Below are positions 1 through 4,541 of a stretch of 6,020 nt of DNA, piece after piece. How positions within the stretch are numbered: the first letter of the stretch is position 1; every line of letters starts with the position of its first letter. Source of the DNA: Chloroflexota bacterium. Lineage in GTDB: Bacteria; Chloroflexota; Limnocylindria; QHBO01. A program made the translations under genes and the position numbers. The notes under the pieces are model-generated. The model worked only from the letters and a program-made list of their open reading frames with translations, was not told where the DNA came from and made no database searches. The stretch is taken from the NCBI GenBank assembly GCA_013820865.1, contig JACDHU010000119.1, forward strand, positions 1 through 6,020. The letters are read 5' to 3'.

Positions 1-2
1 TC

Positions 3-179
3 ACCGATGGTGACCTGCGCGGGTCGCTCGAGGCGGTCCGAGAGGCCCAGACCATCCTTGCGTCAGGCGAAACGGGCGGGATCGTGCGCCTCGCGAGTGC
101 CGTCCTGCTCGCTGTCATCCTGCTTGGGTTGGCCGTGCTCCTCGTTCGCCGTCGCGCGTCGTACACTTCGCCGCCATGA
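3..179 (+). CDS. C-terminal end of a membrane-anchored protein (5' truncated)
   Basis: The reading frame enters from outside the window and gives 58 residues before TGA at 177-179. Residues about 30-48 of this fragment form one strongly hydrophobic helix (LASAVLLAVILLGLAVLLV). It is followed at once by RRR and a short polar tail ending YTSPP. By the positive-inside rule this is a C-terminal membrane anchor with the tail in the cytoplasm and the missing N-terminal part outside. The segment before the helix is polar and probably helical (LRGSLEAVREAQTILASG). The stop codon overlaps the ATG of the next gene as ATGA, so the two are probably co-transcribed and translationally coupled. I do not recognise the family; too little of the protein is present. 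The frame is supported by the clean overlap and by the helix-plus-arginine pattern. Confidence 0.6.
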   Translation, partial: TDGDLRGSLEAVREAQTILASGETGGIVRLASAVLLAVILLGLAVLLVRRRASYTSPP

Positions 180-1213
180 CCTCGGAGCGGCCGGCGCCGC
201 ACTTTCAGCCCGCGGCCGACGTACTCTCCGGCGAGACGGCGGACGTGTACTTCGAGCGCGCGCGGACCATCCTGGCGGCGGAACACCTCGACCCGGTCGT
301 GACGATGGAGATCTTCTCGCGTGGCTCCGGCGTGCTGTGCGGCGCGGAAGAGGCGATTGCCTACCTGCGCGAGATCTTCAGCGAGGTCAACGGGGAAAAC
401 GCCCCGGTGGTGGAGTCGCTGCATGACGGTGACCGCTTCGCGCTCAAGGAGGTCGTCATGCGCATCGAGGCGCGTTACTCGGCCTTCGGCCTGTATGAGA
501 CCGCGATCCTCGGCATTCTCGCGTCGGGGTCGGGATGGGCGTCGGCCGCGCGTCGGATCGTGGATGCCGCGGCGCCGATCCCGGTCATCGGCTTCGGTGC
601 CCGTCACGTCCACCCCAGCGTGGCCGACCAGATGGACTATGCCTCGGTCGTCGGCGGCTGCATCGGCGCCTCCACGCCTGCGGGGGCGCGGTTGGCTGGA
701 TTGGCGCCGACCGGGACCATGCCGCACGCATTGGTCCTCATCTTCGGCGACACAGTCCGCGCGGCCGAGGCGTTCGATCGGCACATCAGCCCGGACGTCC
801 CGCGCATCATCCTGGTCGACACGTTCAAGGACGAGGCAGAGGAGTCCCTCCGCGTGGCGGCGGCGCTCGGCGATCGGCTGTGGGGCGTGCGCCTCGACAC
901 GCCGTCGGAGCGCGGACGGGTGACGCCCGAGCTCGTGCGCGAAGTGCGTGCCCGGCTTGATCTGGCCGGACATCCGAATGTGAAGATCGTGGTCTCCGGT
1001 GGGATCGACGTTGAGCGGATCGGCGTCTTTCGGGACGCCGGCGCCCCGGTCGACTCGTTCGCTGTCGGCAGCTACATCAGCAAAGCGAGCCCGATCGACT
1101 TCACGGGCGATCTCAAGGAGATCGACGGGCTTCCCGTCGCCAAACGAGGTCGCATTCCCGGGCGCACCGAGAACGCGCGGTTGGAGCGGATCGACCTGGC
1201 GCGCCAGCCTTGA
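176..1213 (+). CDS. pncB: Nicotinate phosphoribosyltransferase, short archaeal-like form
   Basis: The predicted reaction is nicotinate + PRPP (+ ATP) to nicotinate mononucleotide, the entry step of the Preiss-Handler NAD salvage pathway in the cytoplasm. The 345-residue product shows, in order: an N-terminal segment with DVYFERARTIL (24-33) and VTMEIFSRGSG (42-52); FGLYETAILGILA (104-116); GARHVHP (141-147); a glycine-rich block GCIGASTPAG (161-170) leading to APTGTMPHALVLIFGDT (177-193); VDTFKDEAEE (214-223); VRLDTPSERG (238-247); and the barrel phosphate-binding strands VVSGGID (272-278) and SFAVGSYIS (294-302). These resemble the type II phosphoribosyltransferase fold, close to the short archaeal NAPRTases (Thermoplasma type) rather than the longer E. 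coli PncB. The ATG at 176 overlaps the upstream stop (ATGA) and has no clear Shine-Dalgarno, so coupling is likely. The symbol is by function; nicotinamide or quinolinate use is a less likely alternative. Confidence 0.9.
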   Translation: MTSERPAPHFQPAADVLSGETADVYFERARTILAAEHLDPVVTMEIFSRGSGVLCGAEEAIAYLREIFSEVNGENAPVVESLHDGDRFALKEVVMRIEARYSAFGLYETAILGILASGSGWASAARRIVDAAAPIPVIGFGARHVHPSVADQMDYASVVGGCIGASTPAGARLAGLAPTGTMPHALVLIFGDTVRAAEAFDRHISPDVPRIILVDTFKDEAEESLRVAAALGDRLWGVRLDTPSERGRVTPELVREVRARLDLAGHPNVKIVVSGGIDVERIGVFRDAGAPVDSFAVGSYISKASPIDFTGDLKEIDGLPVAKRGRIPGRTENARLERIDLARQP

Positions 1214-1216
1214 CCG

Positions 1217-1600
1217 ATGCAACCTCCGCTGTCTGGCGAGCACGAATCGGCCTATGAGCTCTTCCAGCGCGGGTCACGCATGCTCGCGGAGCGCCATCCT
1301 GGTGCGGCCGCGGTGTTGCTCGAGCGGGCCCTCGTCCTCGAACCGGGCAAGGCATCCATCCTCGAGGCGCTCGGGCAGGCGTACTTCAACCAGGGGGAGC
1401 ACGCGCTGGCGGCGGACCGGTTTGCCGCCATCGTCGAGGCCGATCCGCTGGCGCACTACGCGCACTTCGGTCTTGGCCTGGCGCGCGCTCGTCTGGCCGA
1501 TGCTCCGGCCGCACGCCGCCACCTGCGCATGGCCGTCTTCCTCAAGCCCGACAACGAGTCCTACCAGCGCGCCCTCGCCCGTCTCCGCGCCGACAACTAG
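1217..1600 (+). CDS. Small tetratricopeptide-repeat (TPR) protein
   Basis: The 127-residue product is almost entirely TPR. Three consecutive 34-residue units cover residues about 10-43 (ending ALVLEPG), 44-77 (ALGQAYFNQGEHALAADRF, ending VEADPL) and 78-111 (GLGLARARLADAPAARRHL, ending FLKPD). A short capping helix, YQRALARLRADN, follows. Each repeat has the typical small residues at the helix-helix packing positions and a proline near its end. There is no signal peptide or membrane segment, so it is probably a cytoplasmic protein-protein adaptor; its partner is unknown. It starts 3 bases after the NAPRTase stop with no obvious ribosome binding site, which suggests reinitiation within the same operon. 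The TPR fold says nothing about pathway, so a role in NAD metabolism is suggested only by position. Confidence 0.85.
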   Translation: MQPPLSGEHESAYELFQRGSRMLAERHPGAAAVLLERALVLEPGKASILEALGQAYFNQGEHALAADRFAAIVEADPLAHYAHFGLGLARARLADAPAARRHLRMAVFLKPDNESYQRALARLRADN

Positions 1601-1613
1601 TCGCCACGGCGAC
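1600..1613 (+). terminator. Short hairpin at the end of the TPR gene (weak terminator candidate)
   Basis: GTCGC (1600-1604) and GCGAC (1609-1613) form a perfect 5-bp stem with a CACG loop, directly at the TPR stop codon. No run of T follows, so it is not a classical Rho-independent terminator. It may only add to the structure of the larger palindrome downstream. Confidence 0.2.
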
Positions 1614-1616
1614 GCG

Positions 1617-1750
1617 CGTTGGGTCATACGCCGTGCCGGCGAGCATTAGCCGGCAGATGAGGGCCTGACCATGCTCGGTCGCGCTCAGAACGGGCATCTC
1701 ATGGGCCGCTTTCGCGGCTAATGCCCGCCACGACGGCATTTGTCCCAACG
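1617..1750. repeat. 134-bp imperfect palindrome between convergent genes
   Basis: The left arm (1617-1652) and right arm (1715-1750) are inverted copies of about 36 bp, matching at 29 of 36 positions by hand count. They share an outer CGTTGGG and an inner GCATTAGCCG. Similarity continues inward more weakly (GATGAG near 1655 against CTCAT near 1698), so most of the element could fold into one long hairpin. Inside the right arm is a smaller perfect hairpin, GCCGC (1705-1709) TTTC GCGGC (1714-1718), which read on the minus strand has a GAAA tetraloop. It occupies most of the gap between the TPR gene and the topoisomerase gene. It could be a small non-autonomous mobile element or a bidirectional terminator; no T-tract and no target duplication are evident. 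It is not similar to the 142-bp elements further right. Confidence 0.6.
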
Positions 1751-1799
1751 GGAGCCGACTCTCCGTGATCGAGACCAATCGCAACGGAGCTCACGAACC

Positions 1800-2873
1800 C
1801 TACGCCGCGCTTCGACCGCGCGAGCGGCGTTCGCGGGCCAGGCGTGCCTGGAGCAGTCCGAGCACGGCAGCTTCTTCCGGGCGGAGGGCATGGGCGCCAC
1901 GACCGATGCCACGCGCTCGTCGTGACAGGGCGTCGATCATGGTGCCGTCCAGGTACCGCTCGATGACCTCGGGATGCACGTAGCAGGCGCGACTGACCGC
2001 CGGGGTGTTTCCGAGTCGTTTCGCGACGAGCTCGATGGCCTCGACGATGGCCTTCTTGCGACCTGCCTCGTCGTCGACTTCGAGGAACTCCTCGAGCGCC
2101 ATGGCGGCGGCCACCGTGCCTGCCCATGTCCGGAAGTCCTTGGCCGTGAACTCGTCGCCGCTGATCTCGCGGAGGTAGTCGTTCACGTCGCCGGAGGTGA
2201 CGTCGACGCGAGAACCATCGGCTTCGTAATACTGGAACAGCTCCTGGCCGGGGATCTCCTGGCATTGCTTCACGAGGCGAGCGAGTCGCCGGTCCTGGAC
2301 GCCGATCGTGTGCTCCTTGCCGGCCTTGCCACGGAACGTGAATGTGACGCCAGCGCCGCGAACCTTCGCGTGCCGATCACGCAGCGTGGACAGGCCAAAG
2401 CTCCGGTTCTCGCGGACGTACTCCTCGTTTCCGACCCGAATCAGCGTTTCCTCGAGTAGTCGAACGATGAGTGCCAGCACCTTTTCCCGTGGCAGGCCCC
2501 GCCGTCGAAGATCGCGATCCGCGCGCCGGCGGATGCGGGGCAGCGCCCGTGCGAACTCGATCAGGCGCCCGTACTTCGCCTCGTCGCGCACCTCGCGCCA
2601 GAGTGGGTGATAGCGGTACTGCTTCCGGCCCCTCGCGTCGCGGCCGGTAGCCTGGATGTGGCCGCTCTTGATGGGGCAAACCCAGACATCGGTCCATGCC
2701 GGTGGGATGGCGAGACTCTTGAACCAGCCGACGCGGTTCGCATCGGTGATGCGCTCGCCGTCGAGACCGATGTAGCTGAACCCCTTTCCGGCTCGCCGTC
2801 GCCCAACGCCGGGGGACGTGTCGCTCACATAGCGAAGTCCCGCTGCTTCGGCGTCGTCCAGCTCATCGTTCAT
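1800..2873 (-). CDS. Type IB DNA topoisomerase (poxvirus/Deinococcus-like)
   Basis: The enzyme relaxes positive and negative supercoils by transient nicking, with the tyrosine attached to a 3' phosphate and no ATP required. The 357-residue protein has the N-terminal DNA-clamp domain (about 1-100; SLAIPPAWTDVWVCP 53-67, GHIQATGRDARGRKQYRYHP 71-90) and the catalytic domain (about 105-310). Predicted active-site residues are R146 (IRVGN), K183 (FRGKAGKEH), R248 (KDFRTWAGT), N289 (KRLGNTP) and nucleophile Y298 (RACYVHPE). The spacing from the first arginine is +37, +102, +143 and +152. As I recall it, this is the Deinococcus TopIB pattern, where Asn stands in for the poxvirus His. The tail is basic (residues 342-354). 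The ATG at 2873 overlaps the Nudix stop as ATGA and has no separate Shine-Dalgarno, so it is probably translated by coupling. The protein looks complete and intact. Confidence 0.95.
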   Translation of the reverse strand: MNDELDDAEAAGLRYVSDTSPGVGRRRAGKGFSYIGLDGERITDANRVGWFKSLAIPPAWTDVWVCPIKSGHIQATGRDARGRKQYRYHPLWREVRDEAKYGRLIEFARALPRIRRRADRDLRRRGLPREKVLALIVRLLEETLIRVGNEEYVRENRSFGLSTLRDRHAKVRGAGVTFTFRGKAGKEHTIGVQDRRLARLVKQCQEIPGQELFQYYEADGSRVDVTSGDVNDYLREISGDEFTAKDFRTWAGTVAAAMALEEFLEVDDEAGRKKAIVEAIELVAKRLGNTPAVSRACYVHPEVIERYLDGTMIDALSRRARGIGRGAHALRPEEAAVLGLLQARLARERRSRGRSAA

Positions 2874-3406
2874 GCCGGCGCCGACCGCAACCGTCGTGCC
2901 AGCCAGCCGATGCCGGCAATGGTCTTCGCATCCATGATTCGGCCGCCGTCGATGGCGTCGAGCGCATCGGGCAGGGTCATCCAGGATGGTTCGAGCATCT
3001 CGTCCTCGTCACTCTCGCCGCGCGATTCGGAAAGCTCCGTTGCCAGGAACAGGTGCATGAGCTCGTCGCAGAAACCGGGCGCGGTGTAGAAGCGAGGTCC
3101 TTCGACCCAGTGCGCGGCCTTGAGCGCAACCTCTTCGGCCAGCTCGCGACGGGCGGTCTCGGCGGGTGGTTCATCCGGTTCCAGCGTGCCGGCGGGGATC
3201 TCCAACAGGTCCTGCCCGGTAGCGTGACGCCACTGGCGCACCATCGCCAACCGTTCACCATCCCATGCCAGAATCGCCACCGCACCCGGATGCTCCACGA
3301 TCTCGCGCGTCGTCAGATGCCCGTCCTCGCGCTCAACCTCGTCGACGCGGACACTGATGCGTCGACCGGTCCAGGGTTTTGTTGTGCTTACGGTGCGTTC
3401 CTCCAT
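2870..3406 (-). CDS. Nudix hydrolase, ADP-ribose pyrophosphatase type
   Basis: The likely reaction is ADP-ribose to AMP + ribose 5-phosphate in the cytoplasm, using Mg2+ at the Nudix helix. The 178-residue product has an N-terminal strand region (GRRISVRVDEVEREDG 14-29, EHPGAVAILAWDGERLAMVRQWRH 38-61 with an ADPRase-like substrate strand). Next comes the Nudix box at 73-95: G73, E79, R87-E88, E91-E92 and L95. Its usual second glycine is replaced by A94. P110 in YTAPGFCDE lies 16 residues after that position, the spacing typical of ADP-ribose pyrophosphatases. An acidic loop (SDEDEMLE 132-139) may supply the catalytic glutamate. The start at 3406 is supported by AGGA seven bases upstream. Its stop overlaps the topoisomerase start. 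Substrate is inferred; other nucleoside diphosphate derivatives are possible. Confidence 0.92.
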   Translation of the reverse strand: MEERTVSTTKPWTGRRISVRVDEVEREDGHLTTREIVEHPGAVAILAWDGERLAMVRQWRHATGQDLLEIPAGTLEPDEPPAETARRELAEEVALKAAHWVEGPRFYTAPGFCDELMHLFLATELSESRGESDEDEMLEPSWMTLPDALDAIDGGRIMDAKTIAGIGWLARRLRSAPA

Positions 3407-3413
3407 CGGCGCA

Positions 3414-3417
3414 TCCT
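3414..3417 (-). promoter_or_regulatory. Ribosome binding site of the Nudix gene
   Basis: AGGA on the minus strand lies seven bases before the ATG, the same geometry (AGGATG context) as the HTH gene further upstream. The overlapping TAGGAT could also be read as a -10 box for a nearly leaderless transcript, but no matching -35 is visible. Confidence 0.5.
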
Positions 3418-3424
3418 AGCGCCA

Positions 3425-3566
3425 TGTCTCCGGTCAGGGACACATCCGGGCTTGAAGCCTTCGGCTTGACCACGTGGACGGACATGTCGGTTGCTCGACG
3501 CGTCAGCCTGCCCTCCAGCGAGCACCTTCCGCGGTTCAACCTCTGATGTGTCCCCATGGAAGGACA
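3425..3566. repeat. 142-bp palindromic element, copy 1 (MITE/REP-like)
   Basis: The element fills nearly the whole gap between the HTH gene (stop 10 bp away) and the Nudix gene (start 18 bp away). It opens with TGTCTCCGGTCAGGGACACA and closes with TGTGTCCCCATGGAAGGACA. As inverted repeats the ends match at the outer TGTC and the inner GGGACACAT, with a variable core of 8 bp. Each end is itself roughly palindromic and could form a hairpin. Inside, AAGCC (3455-3459) and GGCTT (3463-3467) form a 5-bp stem with a TTC loop, and CCACGTGG lies near 3470-3477. Placed without gaps over the element at 4298-4439 it matches at 77 of 142 positions by hand count, with clear blocks (CACATC, CTTGA, TGACC, ACAT.TC, TTCCG, TGTGTCC). 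No convincing target duplication is seen. I do not recognise the family. Confidence 0.6.
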
Positions 3567-3576
3567 GCGAGGCGAG

Positions 3577-4227
3577 TCATAGCAACACGACTGCATCGGC
3601 GCCGGGGTCACGCCCATCGCGGATCGCGGCCATGAACGCGCGCGTGTCGAGGGGGTACGTCTGGCGGAGTATGGGAAGGTGGGTGCGGACGAGCGTTAGG
3701 TTGCGCTCCGTCGCGGCGATGACCAGCGCCATGCGCTGGACGCGGCTGTCGCGTTTCTTGGCGGACATGGACCGTTCAACCGCCTGGAGATCGTTCGGGC
3801 GTGTCTCCGCCTCGACCCCGACTGAGACCGGCCCATCGAGTCGCTCGTCCCAGGCGCGAAGATCGCCGCGAATGGGCATGACCGATTCGCGCGTTCGACG
3901 CCAGATGGGCGGCACGCGTGCGTCGAATCGGTCGAGCAATTTGAGCTGTCCCGCGTCGCGCATCGGCTCGGCAACTGGCCAACCCTTCACGGTCAGGCGC
4001 TGCCCGAGGATGGCGAACAGGATGCATGCCACCCTGAGGTCAATGCTCGCAACCTGGCCGAGCTCCAGGCGGCACAGGAACGTGCGTGAGACTCCGGCCG
4101 CCGCACTCAGTTGTGCCTGGGAGACGTTCGCGGCCATGCGCAGTGATCGGATCTCGCGTCCGACGGCCCGGTTCACGATGTCGGCCTGCGCGATTCCGAG
4201 GCTGCGCAACTGCTGGCGAGATGGCAT
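3577..4227 (-). CDS. HTH (Xre-like) DNA-binding protein with possible nuclease-like C-terminal domain
   Basis: The 216-residue protein begins with a Cro/CI-type helix-turn-helix at about 22-76: VGREIRSLRMAANVSQAQLS, then AAAGVSRTFLCRLELGQ, with the recognition helix near 45-56. A linker (WPVAEPMRDAGQLKLLDRF, 83-101) leads to a second domain at about 105-216. There, GDLRAWD (121-127), a strand with VGVEAETR (136-143), a charged helix (DLQAVERSMSAKKRD, 146-160) and the strand MALVIAATERN (166-176) follow one another. D127, E139 and E141 could be a D...ExE metal site of a degenerate PD-(D/E)XK fold. That is inference from pattern; I recall the same HTH-plus-domain layout in uncharacterised actinobacterial regulators. 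The start at 4227 has AGGA seven bases upstream. The gene is bracketed by the two 142-bp elements, so it could be a passenger of them or act on them. Confidence 0.83.
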   Translation of the reverse strand: MPSRQQLRSLGIAQADIVNRAVGREIRSLRMAANVSQAQLSAAAGVSRTFLCRLELGQVASIDLRVACILFAILGQRLTVKGWPVAEPMRDAGQLKLLDRFDARVPPIWRRTRESVMPIRGDLRAWDERLDGPVSVGVEAETRPNDLQAVERSMSAKKRDSRVQRMALVIAATERNLTLVRTHLPILRQTYPLDTRAFMAAIRDGRDPGADAVVLL

Positions 4228-4234
4228 GTCGACA

Positions 4235-4238
4235 TCCT
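4235..4238 (-). promoter_or_regulatory. Ribosome binding site of the HTH gene
   Basis: AGGA on the minus strand, seven bases before the ATG at 4227, supports that start. A nearer upstream ATG in the GTCGAC region is out of frame. Confidence 0.55.
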
Positions 4239-4297
4239 GAAGCTGAACGCTTATCGGGTGATTGCCCGCCGCTTACTGGCGCGGCTCGGTCGGGCCG

Positions 4298-4439
4298 TGT
4301 CCTTCCCGGAGGTCACATCATCACTTGAGTACCTTCGACTGACCTTCCCGGAGCACATATCCCCGCTTTCGAGACCGATCCTGTCCCCGACACAACACAT
4401 TCCGGTGTTGCGGCGCTGGTGTGTCCTCCAGGAAGGACA
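4298..4439. repeat. 142-bp palindromic element, copy 2 (MITE/REP-like)
   Basis: The left end TGTCCTTCCCGGAGGTCACA (4298-4317) and the reverse complement of the right end, TGTCCTTCCTGGAGGACACA (4420-4439), agree at 18 of 20 positions, so these are strong terminal inverted repeats. The right end is also a perfect local hairpin: GTGTCCT (4421-4427) with AGGACAC (4434-4440), 6-base loop. A second internal hairpin pairs CAACAC (4393-4398) with GTGTTG (4405-4410). The trinucleotide CCG occurs directly outside both ends (4295-4297 and 4440-4442, allowing one base of slack) and could be a small target duplication, but in such GC-rich DNA this may be chance. The element has the same length as that at 3425-3566 and aligns with it in direct orientation. 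It lies 70 bp upstream of the HTH gene. Confidence 0.68.
4340..4357 (+). repeat. Internal extra copy of the terminal motif
   Basis: TGACCTTCCCGGAGCACA repeats the left terminal motif at 4298-4317 in the same orientation, lacking two bases near the centre. The same place in the first element reads TGACCACGTGGACGGACA (3467-3484), keeping TGACC, a GGA and the final ACA. The element therefore seems to be built from three motif copies rather than two. Confidence 0.55.
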
Positions 4440-4450
4440 CCGCCGGGACT

Positions 4451-4487
4451 CCGACGCACGCCGACGCACGCAGACGCACGCAGACGC
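4451..4487 (+). repeat. 10-bp tandem repeat, about 3.7 copies
   Basis: Four units starting at 4451, 4461, 4471 and 4481 read CCGACGCACG, CCGACGCACG, CAGACGCACG and CAGACGC. The first two are identical, and the later ones share one C-to-A change. The array starts 12 bp after the palindromic element and ends about 55 bp before the permease start. A 10-bp period is close to one DNA helical turn, so repeated protein contacts on one face are possible. Simple slippage is the plainer explanation. Confidence 0.85.
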
Positions 4488-4531
4488 CGAATGTACCCGT
4501 GGGCGACCGATGGCGATCCCCGGTAGCATGC

Positions 4532-4535
4532 GAGG
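4532..4535 (+). promoter_or_regulatory. Ribosome binding site of the ABC permease gene
   Basis: GAGG lies six bases before the ATG at 4542 and supports that start, which also places the first residues (NEAISNIWRRPLRTALTILG) where MacB-type permeases normally begin. Confidence 0.6.
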
Positions 4536-4541
4536 CATTCC

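Larger units (their letters stand above)
4228..4541. other. Divergent intergenic region between the HTH gene and the ABC permease
   Basis: These 314 bases hold no convincing gene. They contain about 70 bp of leader for the HTH gene, then the 142-bp palindromic element, then a 10-bp tandem repeat, then about 50 bp of leader for the permease. Promoters for both directions should lie here, but I see no confident -35/-10 pair. TAGCAT at 4524-4529 is a possible -10 for the permease without a recognisable -35. Confidence 0.6.

Noticed and set aside
1617..1750. Integron attC site
   Set aside because: The edges contain GTTGGGT and CCCAAC and the whole is palindromic, but attC sites have RYYYAAC at the 5' end and GTTRRRY at the 3' end. 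Here the order is the reverse on both strands, and no integrase or cassette array is present.
1542..1784. 80-codon minus-strand frame reading through the palindrome (LGQMPSWRALAAKAAHEMP)
   Set aside because: It runs into the 3' part of the TPR gene and mostly translates the palindrome. There is no ribosome binding site and no recognisable domain. It could be a relic, but the structure of the DNA explains it better.
1974..2459. 161-codon plus-strand frame inside the topoisomerase gene
   Set aside because: It is a shadow of the topoisomerase IB gene, whose active-site residues and spacing are complete on the minus strand.
3413..3418. TAGGAT as a -10 box for a leaderless Nudix transcript
   Set aside because: No -35 is seen at the right distance, and the same bases provide an AGGA ribosome binding site with the spacing also found at the HTH gene.
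3333..3617. 94-codon minus-strand frame across copy 1 of the 142-bp element
   Set aside because: It overlaps both the HTH and Nudix genes out of frame, consists of the repeat element, and shows no domain.
4451..4487. CRISPR array
   Set aside because: The repeats are contiguous 10-bp units with no spacers and there are no cas genes.
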